Assembly: GCA_028280565.1 (NCBI GenBank)
Contig: JANQLQ010000212.1
Span: forward strand, 1-63,078
Direction of reading: 5' to 3'
Source of the DNA: Fulvivirga sp.
GTDB lineage: Bacteria; Bacteroidota; Bacteroidia; Cytophagales; Cyclobacteriaceae
Length of the DNA: 63,078 bases
How positions within the stretch are numbered: position 1 is the first letter of the stretch; the number at the start of each line of letters is the position of its first letter. Shown here piece after piece: positions 1 to 9,988 of the stretch. The notes beneath the pieces were generated by a model. That model searched no databases and was not told the DNA's origin. It was given only the letters and a program-made list of their open reading frames with translations. The position numbers and the translations under genes are program-made.

Positions 1-260
1 TTCTTAGGTATAGGTTTTGGATGGATTTAGAACAGGATGTGGATCACCCATCCTTTACAACTCGCTGGCACTAAGCTTGAAAATAAAAACCTCATTATCA
101 ATCACTTAAATATGAAAAAGTAGTCCAAATCGTAGGTTAAGCACAGCGGTCCTACAACTAACATAGAGGCACAATCGGTAAAATGCAGGAAGCTACCGTA
201 CCCTCTCAAGGTTTAGATCCAAAGTTCCCGCTACTGGACTTACGCCACAGGCAGTGATTT
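1..260. other. Non-coding left edge of window
   Basis: I see no convincing gene, RNA or repeat here. It lies just downstream of the stop codon of the minus-strand transporter gene. There is no clear terminator hairpin followed by a T-run on either strand. Confidence 0.5.
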
Positions 261-2843
261 TTATGAATTATACCTCCCGGTAAGCAAGCTCAAAAAAGAG
301 CCCACTACATAACAGGTGATCACACCCATAAAAGTGTAAAGCAAAAAACTAATGGAGGTGTAGGCGCTTACCCACCAAATGGTCACAGCACTGGCGGCCA
401 GCCCACCTAGAGCCCCATTTGCGTGGCATCTCTTATTCAGCAGGCCCAAAAGAAATATACCGCCAAGCCCCCCGGTGAAAAAACCCAAAAAACGGTAGAA
501 CTGGTCCCAGAGCGATTTGATCCCCGAATTGGCCATCCATAGTGCCAATATTACCCCGATGACCCCCACGATAACAGTAGCCAAGCGCCCGATCTTCAGT
601 AGCTCCCGGTCAGCTGTGCCCGCTTTCCATTTCATATAAAAATCATTGCAAAAAGCCGTGGATATAGAGTTAAGACTACTGCTTAAGCTGGACATAGCCG
701 CGGAAAAGATCCCTGCGATCAAAAGACCGGCCACCCCTGCCGGAAGCTCGTGGACAATGTACCACGGCAAAATAGAATCATTATTGTTCAAATAAGGTGA
801 TAACCTGCCCGGGTAGGTGGAATAAAAGACAAATAACAAGGTGCCCAGCCCAAAAAATATGAAAGTCGCCGGTAAGGTAAGCACTGCATTCGTGTAAGCT
901 GTTTTTTTGGCATTGGTTACGTCGGTACTCGTAAGATAGCGTTGCACAATGGTTTGGTCCGTGCCTTGATTCACTAAAGCTGAAGCCAAGCCGCCCAAGA
1001 AAACTACCCAAAAGGTGGCATAGCTAAAATCAGTCTCCATATTGAAAACATTGAATTTATCTTGCTGCAAAGCCAACCGGTAGATTTCCAGCGGCGTTTT
1101 ATCCATACTATCCCAAATCCAAAACGTGGCCAAAACACTTCCCCCTAAAAGGACTACTACCTGCATCACATCCGTCCATATGACCGCCTCGATGCCCCCA
1201 AAAGTGGTGTAAACAATACACAATAGCCCCATGGCCAATACACACACCTCTACCGAAACCCCGGTCACTAAAGATATGGCCAGGGAGGGCAATAACAAGA
1301 TAATACCGATCCGCCCCAGCTGGAATAGGACAAATGAAAGGCTGCCCAAAACCCTGACCGTGTAATTGAAGCGCTGCTCTAAAAATTGGTACGCCGTAGA
1401 AAGGTTCAGTTGGTTGAAATAAGGGATAAAAACCAGCGTGATCAACGGAACGATCAAGATGGCGGCAATATTGATGAAGAAATAGGACCAATCGGTAATG
1501 AATGCCTTAGACGGGATAGCCATAAAAGTAATGGCGCTCAGCAACGTGCCAAATACGCTCAAGCCAGAGGCCCACCATGGGATACGACCTCCCCCTTTAA
1601 AATAGTCTGCCGTAGAGCGCTGTCGTTTTGAAAAGTAAAGCCCGATGAACAATGACAATAATAAGTAGGCCACCAATACCGAGTAGTTCAGGATACCAAA
1701 CGCGTTGTTACCCGGCCCTGCCCGCGTTCCGTGTGGGTGGGTTGTTAAAGTATCCTGAGGCCCATCTGCATCGGAAATATAAAACACCTTCTCATCTGCG
1801 AAGGCGAAAGTAGAAGATGACAAGGCAAAAGGCAGGTGATCATAAAGAAACCATTTTTTGGTTACGGTGTTGTAGGCTAAAACATGGCTACCCGGTCTCT
1901 GGGACGATCCTAAGATTTTTTGGTTTTTTGTGCTCGTAGTAGGTGGCGACTCGCCTGTAAATCCGTCCCGGCTTGGCACACCACAAACAAGAATATGCAT
2001 GGATCCCGCGGCTGTGGTTACTGCCCCATACACTGCTTGCGGCTGTCCTTCGATCTCCACATTTTTTTCCTCTTCCCAAACCCCGGTCAAAAGGTTATAA
2101 GAAAAGTGGTCATGCAAAGGCGTGCCTCGTGCGCTTACGCCTCCTGCTACGAACAACTTTTTAGCGTCCGAAGCTTCTTGTGCCGTAATGCTGGCCAAGT
2201 ACCTTGGCGGCCCCGGCAACGGGGACAATTTTTCCCATGCCTTACCCTGTTTCAAGTCCAGCCGATACAATGTATTGAATGCATTTTGCCCGTCTTCACC
2301 CCCAATCACGTACAAATGATCATCCACTACAGTAGCAGCCACATGGGCCAGGGGTTGGGGCAGTGAAGGATATCTCTCTACCTGGACACCCCGGTCAACC
2401 CGGATCTTAAAAACATGGTCGAGGTAAGACTGTGCATTTTTACCGCCGATAACTAAAATGCCCCCAGGCGTGCTCACACTGGCGGCAAAAGCTAGCGGCG
2501 AGGGAGCTTTTGCTTTTGCTTCTTCCCATTTGCCGTTTTGGAAAAAATAGATCCTATCGCTATAATGTTCTTTTGCCTCGTGATGCGAGTCATCCTTTGA
2601 CGTCATGCCGCCAGCCGCTATGATCACACCGTTGTGGACTCCCGCCGCCATTCCGGGGAACTCCCAGGCACCAGGTTTCGATCCTTCAAAAGGCGGTGGT
2701 GGCAGGTAATGGATCTTCGCCTTACCAGGCTGCTGCTTCCCGGCAGGAAAGACATGCCTCACCGGGATACAGCTAATCACCAGCAGGAAAAGAACTACAC
2801 TTCCGCGGATTGGCCAAAACGACAGACCAAAAATCGAGATCAA
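261..2843 (-). CDS. Kelch beta-propeller fused to sodium/solute symporter (SSS)
   Basis: An 860-residue fusion. Residues 1-34 look like a signal peptide or first membrane segment. Residues about 45-375 carry kelch-type repeats with paired glycines (GG at 78-79, 133-134, 181-182, 234-235), as in NanM-type sialic acid mutarotases. Residues about 385-860 are a multi-helix SSS-family transporter, with a small-residue/Ser-rich helix (SSLSSSLNS) typical of this family. The layout suggests that the propeller captures or mutarotates a sugar acid outside the inner membrane and the symporter imports it with Na+. The start is TTG at 2843; no in-frame ATG lies just upstream and the next Met is residue 65. 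Start and upstream stop overlap as TTGA, which suggests translational coupling to the aldolase. The upstream aldolase makes sialic acid or a similar 2-keto sugar acid the likely cargo, but this is inference. Confidence 0.85.
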   Translation of the reverse strand: MISIFGLSFWPIRGSVVLFLLVISCIPVRHVFPAGKQQPGKAKIHYLPPPPFEGSKPGAWEFPGMAAGVHNGVIIAAGGMTSKDDSHHEAKEHYSDRIYFFQNGKWEEAKAKAPSPLAFAASVSTPGGILVIGGKNAQSYLDHVFKIRVDRGVQVERYPSLPQPLAHVAATVVDDHLYVIGGEDGQNAFNTLYRLDLKQGKAWEKLSPLPGPPRYLASITAQEASDAKKLFVAGGVSARGTPLHDHFSYNLLTGVWEEEKNVEIEGQPQAVYGAVTTAAGSMHILVCGVPSRDGFTGESPPTTSTKNQKILGSSQRPGSHVLAYNTVTKKWFLYDHLPFALSSSTFAFADEKVFYISDADGPQDTLTTHPHGTRAGPGNNAFGILNYSVLVAYLLLSLFIGLYFSKRQRSTADYFKGGGRIPWWASGLSVFGTLLSAITFMAIPSKAFITDWSYFFINIAAILIVPLITLVFIPYFNQLNLSTAYQFLEQRFNYTVRVLGSLSFVLFQLGRIGIILLLPSLAISLVTGVSVEVCVLAMGLLCIVYTTFGGIEAVIWTDVMQVVVLLGGSVLATFWIWDSMDKTPLEIYRLALQQDKFNVFNMETDFSYATFWVVFLGGLASALVNQGTDQTIVQRYLTSTDVTNAKKTAYTNAVLTLPATFIFFGLGTLLFVFYSTYPGRLSPYLNNNDSILPWYIVHELPAGVAGLLIAGIFSAAMSSLSSSLNSISTAFCNDFYMKWKAGTADRELLKIGRLATVIVGVIGVILALWMANSGIKSLWDQFYRFLGFFTGGLGGIFLLGLLNKRCHANGALGGLAASAVTIWWVSAYTSISFLLYTFMGVITCYVVGSFLSLLTGRYNS

Positions 2844-3760
2844 TATTCTTGTGGCTCTAAGAAATGGATTTCTTCTAACTTGCCTGATAAAAGCGTATAC
2901 TCTTGATCAGACAACGGCCGCACAGGAGATTTCGTGATGCCAAAGTCATGACCTATCATTTTCATTACTGCCTTTTGTGACGCCAGTGCATCAAACCCAA
3001 GGATGGTATCTATGACCTGCGTCACTTTAAAATAGGCTTGTATAGCCTTCCCTCTTTCTCCACCAGCGTAATGCTTGACAATGCTTTGATAAAGCGGCAG
3101 CATAAAGTTATAGGTACTACCGATAAAAGCATTGGCACCCATAGCTAACGCCGGAAGGAACAATTCATCTGCGCCAAAGAACATCTTGTACCGATCTCCA
3201 AAAAGTTGTGTGCACAGCATAAAGTCGTCAATAGCAGGCGAGGTATACTTTATGCCTCCCAGTTGCGGAAGCTTATGGTCTATTCCCTCGAGAAACTGGT
3301 GCATTTTAAAATTAAGATGTGTTTTGCCCGGGATGTGGTAATATAAAAAAGGCACCTGGTCTTGGCATTCCGCTATTTTTTGGACGCCATAAATAAGCTG
3401 ATCCAGACTGCTGATCTCATAATAGGAAGGTAAAGTGGCAGAAACAGCGTCCACACCCAAGCTTGTCGCATGGCGGGTGAGATGGGTAGCCGTTTCATAG
3501 CTGGTATGGCTCACATTTACGATGATCTTAGCCCTTTTGTCTACGGCTTCCATATAGGCTTCCGTCACCTGCTTGCGTTGTTCCAAGGTAATAGACAACC
3601 CCTCACCCGTACTACCCATCAGGTAAAACCCATGGATCCCTTGATGGATGAGCTGATCTACAAGCGGGGGTATCGGTTTTAAATTGACCTTGCCGGTACT
3701 ATCGAACGGGCTAAAGGCCGCAGCATAAAGCTCACATGTGTCTAGGTCGCTGTTGAACAT
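2840..3760 (-). CDS. N-acetylneuraminate lyase / DHDPS-family aldolase
   Basis: A 306-residue cytoplasmic protein of the normal length for class I pyruvate aldolases of the DapA/NanA family. Visible features are the substrate-carboxylate loop GSTGEG (49-54), the catalytic tyrosine in YYHIP (Tyr141), and the Schiff-base lysine in GGIKYTS (Lys171). YYHIP is closer to N-acetylneuraminate lyases than to dihydrodipicolinate synthases, so cleavage of a sialic acid or a related 2-keto-3-deoxy acid to pyruvate plus an aldehyde sugar is likely. It lies 107 nt after the GntR gene and overlaps the transporter gene by 4 nt, so the three probably form one operon. No sialidase, ManNAc epimerase or kinase is visible in the window, so the exact substrate is open. 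Confidence 0.85.
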   Translation of the reverse strand: MFNSDLDTCELYAAAFSPFDSTGKVNLKPIPPLVDQLIHQGIHGFYLMGSTGEGLSITLEQRKQVTEAYMEAVDKRAKIIVNVSHTSYETATHLTRHATSLGVDAVSATLPSYYEISSLDQLIYGVQKIAECQDQVPFLYYHIPGKTHLNFKMHQFLEGIDHKLPQLGGIKYTSPAIDDFMLCTQLFGDRYKMFFGADELFLPALAMGANAFIGSTYNFMLPLYQSIVKHYAGGERGKAIQAYFKVTQVIDTILGFDALASQKAVMKMIGHDFGITKSPVRPLSDQEYTLLSGKLEEIHFLEPQEY

Positions 3761-3867
3761 TTTGCTTTCATTCAGGATGTTGAAAATGATATTTTAGATT
3801 TTATCATGGCCCAGGTCTTGGAGTCCTGTTTAACCCTCTTTACAGGCCATTGCCCCATGCACCTGGT

Positions 3868-4560
3868 TCAGGTGAAGCTAATGCTGTAATAGGGCAAGAA
3901 GTGCTCTCTCATCAATTGCATAAATTCGTTGGGAGTGCCAGTTTCCAGGCATTTCACCAATGTCATATGATCCACCTTACTTTTAGGGAGTTGGGTCACG
4001 TCTACCGAAGCTTCTATCTCCAGCACATAATCAAAGACCGTTTTAAGATGCTTTTGAAAACCTAGGAGAGTCTGGTTATTCGTTACCTGGTAGAGAAAAG
4101 AATGAAACTCTATTTCGTGTTCAATATTGCCTTTGTACTTAACGGGCGATCCATGAGCATTCACAATCCTTTTTAACTCTTCGATATGCCCGGGGGTTTT
4201 ATTTTTAAAAAGTGCGTCGGCCATGCCTACTTCCAGCATGATCCTGAGCTGGAAAAGATCATGCAGGGTGGAATGATCCATGACATTGGGGTCCAGTACA
4301 CGTTCCAACGTGGGGAAAAGATTAAATTTTACCAGCTTTAGCCCGTTTTTCTTATTGGAAGAGACCAGGCCCAACATTTTAAACCTGCTCAGGGCCTCCC
4401 TGACCACGCTCCGGCTCACATTCATGTTCAAGGCTAATTCATTTTCCGTGGGGAGTGTATCACCGGGTTTGAACCCTTGCTTTTTAATAAAAACCCTGAG
4501 GTTGTTCTCCACTTGGTCCACCATGCTTTCTTTTTTTACAGGTTTAATGTCTAGGTTCAT
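3868..4560 (-). CDS. FadR-subfamily GntR transcriptional regulator
   Basis: A 230-residue regulator. Residues about 10-75 form the winged helix-turn-helix (LPTENELALNMNVSRSVVRE region), and residues about 95-225 form the all-helical FCD effector domain. Likely FCD metal ligands are His153, His198 and His220. Proteins of this group usually repress, and are released by a sugar acid or other carboxylate; here the product or substrate of the adjacent aldolase is the obvious candidate. It is divergent from the large SusC/SusD locus, and the shared intergenic region holds a palindrome of the FadR-subfamily type (4823-4839). It probably controls both its own operon and the locus; this is inference from position and motif. 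Confidence 0.9.
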   Translation of the reverse strand: MNLDIKPVKKESMVDQVENNLRVFIKKQGFKPGDTLPTENELALNMNVSRSVVREALSRFKMLGLVSSNKKNGLKLVKFNLFPTLERVLDPNVMDHSTLHDLFQLRIMLEVGMADALFKNKTPGHIEELKRIVNAHGSPVKYKGNIEHEIEFHSFLYQVTNNQTLLGFQKHLKTVFDYVLEIEASVDVTQLPKSKVDHMTLVKCLETGTPNEFMQLMREHFLPYYSISFT

Positions 4561-5272
4561 GTAATGTATTTTTTGTTAGCGTTTAATAGTAATTTAAATA
4601 GGTGCTGGATTTTAGCACACCCCAAATGGGCCGTAATACTCGCTTGCACCCGTGAATTCTTAATAGCCAAAGGCTAAAAAAATCATGCATTCCTTCTTCC
4701 GATTTGCGATGCAATGCTAGTACTCCCTTTGCAGGGATAACCTCTTTGTACTCAGTTGCTGGATAAACCAAAAATACAAAATTTTTTGTAAGGTTAAAAT
4801 AAATTATTAATTTACGTCAATATTATTGTCAGACAATAAAATTTGATTCTCAAGCACCTTATGCTTTCCAAGGGAAAAGTGGGATGCTAACGATATTATA
4901 TGCAGTTTATTTAAGATGATGGCCTACTCGAAGGGATGATTCATGGGGTATTGCACCTGCTTTCGCGCGTGTCATAGTGTAGCGTGTGCTTCCCAGTTTG
5001 CAGGTGGATAAATGCTAAATCTTAAGCACCGAAAATGATGTATTCTCCAAATCGCTAGCTTTTCCAATAAGGTATTGAATGGCAAAGGATCAGCATCATG
5101 ATCCTTTTTCAAACTGGAGTTATGTCAACTTCCGGGACGATGAAATGAGCATGATTCAAGAAACATCATTTAAAGATAAACCCTTGGTCATGCAAATTTT
5201 AAGACTGCATGCCGGCCAATGTCATTACCGCATACAGGCATGCAGCCACTGAAAAATCAAACGATATTGCAC
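4561..5272. promoter_or_regulatory. Divergent control region between GntR operon and SusC locus
   Basis: About 700 nt without a credible gene. The part near 4760-4850 is very A+T-rich and contains the palindromic operator listed separately. Just after it, TAAAATTTG (4837-4845) is one base longer than the Bacteroidota -7 consensus TAnnTTTG, so it is only a candidate promoter for the plus strand. On the minus strand, TATTTTTG (complement of 4769-4776) matches TAnnTTTG, but I see no clear -33 TTTG partner. If plus transcription starts near 4850, the SusC leader would be over 400 nt; I see no recognisable riboswitch in it. Confidence 0.45.
4823..4839. promoter_or_regulatory. Predicted FadR-type GntR operator
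   Basis: TTATTGTC-A-GACAATAA is a perfect 8-bp inverted repeat around a single A. Its core TTGTCAGACAA matches the FadR-subfamily consensus TNGTNNNACNA at every fixed position. It lies about 260 nt upstream of the FadR-type regulator gene and about 430 nt upstream of SusC, next to promoter-like A+T-rich sequence. The perfect symmetry is seen directly; binding by the neighbouring regulator is inferred. Confidence 0.6.
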
Positions 5273-8200
5273 ATGAAAGAACAGATCTACCTAATTAAAC
5301 TATTGAACCATACACCGCATGAACCCCCGTTAAAAGCAATACTTAGTGTCTTATTTTGCTTTTTAATCTTTATCGTGAGCTTAGGGGAAGGCACCGCCCA
5401 ACAGCAACCCTCCGCCAGGGGCACGGTGACCGATGCTGAAGGATTTCCCTTACCGGGAACAAATATCTTAGAAAAGGGCACCCTTAATGGCACCCAAACC
5501 GACGTGAATGGAAATTTTTCCCTTAATGTTTCCAGTAACGATGCCATTTTGGTGTTTTCATTCATCGGGTTTACCACCCAAGAGATCCCGGTAGGGAGCC
5601 GGTCCGTCATCGATGTCGCCTTAGAGGAAGACATTGCTTCACTAGCCGAGATCGTAGTGGTAGGCTATGGTACCAAATCCAAAAGGAACGTAACGGGATC
5701 GGTATCCAGTGTCGATCTTGAAGAAACCGAAGACTTGCCCACCACGAACATCGCCCAAGCGGTACGCGGCAGGGTAGCCGGGGTCCAGTTTTTAGACAAC
5801 GGGCGGCCGGGGCAAGGGGGAAATGTATTGATCCGGGGAAGAACATCCATCACCGGGGGAAATAGCCCGCTGATCATCGTAGACGGTATATTTTTTAACG
5901 GGAACTTGGCAGATATCAACCCCAACGATATTGAATCCATGGAGATCCTTAAAGATGCCAGTGCCTCGGCCATCTACGGATCACGTGCTGCCAATGGGGT
6001 TATTTTGATCACCTCTAAGAAAGGGACCTCGGAAAAGCCCACAATCAATTTCAACACCTTTTTTGGGATACAAGGCTGGAGTAATCGACTGGACCTGCTG
6101 TCCCCGGAGCGATACATTCAAAAAACATTGGACGTCAGGGAGCAAAATGGCGACCCGGCAGATCCTGAGAATATCACGGATTACCTCAATGCCCCCGAGG
6201 TGCCTAATTTCCTGGAGGGAAACACGATCGATCCGCAAGATCTTATCTCGCAAGATGCTTCCATCCAATCGTATGACCTAAGCATCAGCGGCGCCACGGA
6301 AAGATCCAGTTACTACCTCTCCGGGTCTTGGGTGGATGAAAAGGGATTGATCTTGAACGATAACTCCCGGCGCGTGACGTTAAGGGCCAACTTGGATACC
6401 AAGGCCACGGACTGGCTTAACATTGGGATGACTTCTCTTTTCAGCGAACGTGATAATTCAGGTTTTCCGGCCGACAGGGTGAACGCCACCCGTTTGAGCC
6501 CATTCAGCCAGGTCTACCTGGACGACGAACAGACCGAGCTTAACGTACTTCCTATGGAAGATGAATTGATCTTCAATCCCCTATTCACGACCAATACCCT
6601 TGAAAATGAAGAGAAAGACTACAATTTATTCGCGAATTTTTATGTAAACGTAGATGTACCCTTCGTAGAAGGCTTAAGCTATAGGCTCAATTATGCCCCG
6701 AATTTTCGCTGGCAGCACAATTACAACTTTATGCCCATATTCGAGGAGCAGGGGCTGACCGAAATAGATTCTGCCGGGAAGGCGCATACCCGGTTTTTTG
6801 ACCAAGTCGTTGAAAACATAGTCACCTACAACAAGGAAATAGGAGACCATTCATTTGATGTTACTTTATTATACGGTACCAATAGCTTCTTCCGGGAGCA
6901 GACCAGGGCCTCTGCCCGGGGGTTTTTCAATGATGCTAACGGCTGGGACAATTTGGAACTTGCCGAAATCCAGCAAAACTCCAGCGCAGCCCGGGAGGTA
7001 AACGGGGTTTCGCAGATGGCGCGGATCAATTACCAGTTTAAGAACCGGTACTTGCTCACCTTGACCGCGCGGCGTGACGGGGCCTCGGTATTTGGCGATG
7101 ATAATAAATATGGCACCTTCCCTTCAGCCGCCGTGGCCTGGATCGCTTCAGATGAAAGCTTCTTGTCAGGCCGTTCATGGATAGATATTTTGAAACTCAG
7201 GTTTTCTTATGGGCAGATCGGTAACCAAGCCATAAACCCCTATCAATCCTTAGACCGGTCAGGGAATGTACAATACGTGTTTGGCGATGGGAGCGAAACC
7301 TTTGTAGGCACCTTCCCTTCGGGCTTACGAAACCCCGCCCTTACTTGGGAAACCACCACCACGGCTAACTTGGCCATAGACTTCGGGTTTTTCACGAACC
7401 GTATCTCGGGATCACTGGAATTCTACAACATGGTGACCGAAGATTTATTAGTACGCAGGGCCATCCCCACGCTCACCGGCTTTGATAATGTGCTAACGAA
7501 CATTGGGGAAGTGAATAACCGGGGGATCGACCTGGCTCTGAATACGATCAACGTAACCACGCAAAAATTCGAATGGTCCTCCACCATCGCCTTTTCTACC
7601 AACCGGAACGAGATCGTGAGCTTATATGGTATTGATGCCGACGGGGATGGCGTAGAAGATGATGACATCAGTAACCGATGGTTCATCGGCCAGCCTATCC
7701 GGGTGGAATTCGACTATGTCTTTGACGGGATTTATCAAGAAGGTGATGAGGACATCCCTCCCGGCCAAGAACCTGGGTTTGTAAGGATCAGGGACATCAG
7801 CGGCCCGGACGGCGTTCCAGACGGGATCATCACCCCCGATGACCGAACAGTGGTCGGGGAAAGGGAGCCCAGGGTACGCTGGGGCTTTACCAATAACTTT
7901 AGATACGGCAATTGGACACTTTCTGTATTTGTCAATGCCATGCAACGATTTATGCGATCCAACCGCCTGGATTTTGCCTCGAATAATTCCATTTTCCCGG
8001 AACGGACCAATTTTGTGGACTTTGGGTGGTGGACCCGCGAAAACCAATCGCAGACCCGTCCTTCATTAGCTTACAATAACCCGTTTGGCATCCAGTTTTA
8101 CGAGGACCTCGATTTTGTAAGGATACAAGACGTATCGTTGTCATACCAGTTTCCCACGGAGCTGATCAGCAAATACAGCATGAACAGCCTGCGCCTGTAT

Positions 8201-8329
8201 GTGAGCGCGAGGAACTTAGCCACGTTCACCGATTGGTCCGGTTACGACCCTGAGAGTGGGTATAACAATCCTCGCGAGAGTTTCCCTACGCCAAGAACTT
8301 TTTCTGTGGGCTTGTCTGCATCCTTTTAA
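5273..8329 (+). CDS. SusC/RagA-type TonB-dependent outer-membrane transporter
   Basis: From the ATG at 5273 the protein has 1018 residues. A signal peptide ends near residue 43 (AQQQ), a carboxypeptidase-regulatory-like domain covers about 46-118, and the plug follows with the family signature EIVVVGYGTKSKRNVTGSVS (127-146) and the motif around ILKDASASAIYGSRAANGV. The rest is a 22-strand-type barrel ending in Phe, as is usual. It imports oligosaccharides across the outer membrane with the SusD partner encoded 11 nt downstream. An upstream in-frame ATG at 5219 exists, but it would put 18 polar residues before the signal peptide, so 5273 is preferred. First gene of the large PUL; probably controlled through the divergent FadR-type regulator. 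Confidence 0.93.
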   Translation: MKEQIYLIKLLNHTPHEPPLKAILSVLFCFLIFIVSLGEGTAQQQPSARGTVTDAEGFPLPGTNILEKGTLNGTQTDVNGNFSLNVSSNDAILVFSFIGFTTQEIPVGSRSVIDVALEEDIASLAEIVVVGYGTKSKRNVTGSVSSVDLEETEDLPTTNIAQAVRGRVAGVQFLDNGRPGQGGNVLIRGRTSITGGNSPLIIVDGIFFNGNLADINPNDIESMEILKDASASAIYGSRAANGVILITSKKGTSEKPTINFNTFFGIQGWSNRLDLLSPERYIQKTLDVREQNGDPADPENITDYLNAPEVPNFLEGNTIDPQDLISQDASIQSYDLSISGATERSSYYLSGSWVDEKGLILNDNSRRVTLRANLDTKATDWLNIGMTSLFSERDNSGFPADRVNATRLSPFSQVYLDDEQTELNVLPMEDELIFNPLFTTNTLENEEKDYNLFANFYVNVDVPFVEGLSYRLNYAPNFRWQHNYNFMPIFEEQGLTEIDSAGKAHTRFFDQVVENIVTYNKEIGDHSFDVTLLYGTNSFFREQTRASARGFFNDANGWDNLELAEIQQNSSAAREVNGVSQMARINYQFKNRYLLTLTARRDGASVFGDDNKYGTFPSAAVAWIASDESFLSGRSWIDILKLRFSYGQIGNQAINPYQSLDRSGNVQYVFGDGSETFVGTFPSGLRNPALTWETTTTANLAIDFGFFTNRISGSLEFYNMVTEDLLVRRAIPTLTGFDNVLTNIGEVNNRGIDLALNTINVTTQKFEWSSTIAFSTNRNEIVSLYGIDADGDGVEDDDISNRWFIGQPIRVEFDYVFDGIYQEGDEDIPPGQEPGFVRIRDISGPDGVPDGIITPDDRTVVGEREPRVRWGFTNNFRYGNWTLSVFVNAMQRFMRSNRLDFASNNSIFPERTNFVDFGWWTRENQSQTRPSLAYNNPFGIQFYEDLDFVRIQDVSLSYQFPTELISKYSMNSLRLYVSARNLATFTDWSGYDPESGYNNPRESFPTPRTFSVGLSASF

Positions 8330-8340
8330 CCCTGTAAATT

Positions 8341-9975
8341 ATGAAACGCATAACTATGAATCCTATAAAAGTTCCAAGACTCCTATGGATGCTAGGGCTT
8401 ACCATCTTGACGGCCATCTCCTGTGATGAAGATGACCTTTTATCCGAAGAGCCCCTCGACTTCCTGAACTCTGACGTCATTTTGGTGGACCGGGCAGGCT
8501 TTGAAACTACGATCACGAGCATTCATCAAGCCGTGCGGGACGAACCTAATTTTTATTCTACCCACATCGGGACCGATATAGCCACTACGGGTGTTCCTGG
8601 CGCCGCCCAATGGAGGAATTACAGCGCTACGCTAACCCCTGTCAATGGCGGTGTGGTCAATGTGTGGAATTGGGCTTATGAAGATGTCCTGCCCAGGGCT
8701 AACATTATCATCGAATTTGCCGAAAGGCCTGAAGCAGCGTGGGCCAGTGAAGAAGAGAAGAATGCCATTGTAGCAGAAGCAAGATTCTTCAGGGCCTATA
8801 TCTTTAATCTCCTCGCCAATACGTTTGGAGGGGTACCGATCGTGGAAGAAGTAGCTAAGGGACCGAAACTAGATTTTGTAAGATCTACCCGTCAACAAGT
8901 GCTGGAATTTGCCGTGGAAGACCTTCGTTTCGCTTCCCAATGGTTGCCTACCGAAGTGGCACTGGACGGCAGGATCGTCAAAGCCGCCGCCGACCACCTG
9001 CTTACGGAGGTCTATATCAGCCTAGGAAATTATGACGACGCTATTGCCAGCGCCACGGCAGTTATTGAGTCGGGACTTTATAACTTAATGACAGGGCGTT
9101 TTGGCAGTGTGGCCGATGAGCCGGGCGACCCATATTCTGACATGTTCAGGGACGGCAACCAAAACCGCTCGGCTGGCAACCGGGAGATGATCTGGGCCAT
9201 CCAGGTGGAATTCGAAACCCCCGGGGGTACGGGAAGAGCGCGGGGGAACGACTGGGTGAGGAGATGGGGACCCCGTTACTGGGCTTTAAGGGCGCCAGAT
9301 GGAGTGCAAAACATCCTACAAGAGCCTTTTGGCCGGGGAATAGCCACCGTAAGACCTAACACCTACACACTGTTCGATATCTGGAATGGCGATTGGGATA
9401 ACGATATCAGGAATTCCGAGAATAACATCCGCAGGCGATGGTTTTGGAACAACCCGGAGTCGGAATTTTTTGGCGAAGAGATCACCGACCTTACCGACAT
9501 AGATACAATGATCTTCTTCCCCGCATTCAGGAAGATAGAAGGACTGGCTTTGCAGGGCGTGAACTTTGGCAGGACCTTCACCGACATCCCTAAAATGCGC
9601 CTCGCAGAGACCTATCTACTCCGGGCCGAGGCTCATTTCTTAAAGGGTAGTCCCGACCAGGCCGCAGCCGATATTAACGTGGTTCGCGGCCGGGCCAATG
9701 CCACACCGGTGGCCCCCGGGGAGGTGGACCTGGATTACATCCTGGACGAACGCGCCCGCGAGCTGATCATTGAAGAAACCCGGAGAAGGACCTTAGTGCG
9801 CATGGGAAAATTAGTGGAAAGGGTACGTATCTATAATATCAGGGAGGACACGAGGGAGTCTATTGAGGAGCACCATCGCTGGTACCCTATACCACAACGC
9901 GCGATCGATTCCAACCTGGAGGCGGTTTTAGAACAGAATGTAGGATATGATAACGGCACTTTTGTAAATGAATAA
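8341..9975 (+). CDS. SusD/RagB-type surface glycan-binding lipoprotein
   Basis: A 544-residue lipoprotein. The lipobox TAIS-C puts the lipidated cysteine at residue 28, followed by DEDD, an acidic stretch of the kind that sends Bacteroidota lipoproteins to the cell surface. The body shows SusD features: an N-terminal region around NVWNWAYEDVLPRANIIIE, the AEARFFRAYIFNLLANTFGGVPIVEE segment, and a C-terminal ERARELIIEE stretch with the closing WYPIPQ motif. It acts as the lid and glycan-binding subunit of the SusC transporter encoded just upstream. A second possible start six codons in (Met6) would not change the mature protein. Confidence 0.93.
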   Translation: MKRITMNPIKVPRLLWMLGLTILTAISCDEDDLLSEEPLDFLNSDVILVDRAGFETTITSIHQAVRDEPNFYSTHIGTDIATTGVPGAAQWRNYSATLTPVNGGVVNVWNWAYEDVLPRANIIIEFAERPEAAWASEEEKNAIVAEARFFRAYIFNLLANTFGGVPIVEEVAKGPKLDFVRSTRQQVLEFAVEDLRFASQWLPTEVALDGRIVKAAADHLLTEVYISLGNYDDAIASATAVIESGLYNLMTGRFGSVADEPGDPYSDMFRDGNQNRSAGNREMIWAIQVEFETPGGTGRARGNDWVRRWGPRYWALRAPDGVQNILQEPFGRGIATVRPNTYTLFDIWNGDWDNDIRNSENNIRRRWFWNNPESEFFGEEITDLTDIDTMIFFPAFRKIEGLALQGVNFGRTFTDIPKMRLAETYLLRAEAHFLKGSPDQAAADINVVRGRANATPVAPGEVDLDYILDERARELIIEETRRRTLVRMGKLVERVRIYNIREDTRESIEEHHRWYPIPQRAIDSNLEAVLEQNVGYDNGTFVNE

Positions 9976-9988
9976 ATAACGGCGAGGA

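Noticed and set aside
3860-3874. Small hairpin CACCTG-gtt-CAGGTG at the end of the GntR gene
   Set aside because: Six base pairs overlapping the stop codon and no T-run; too weak for a terminator call.
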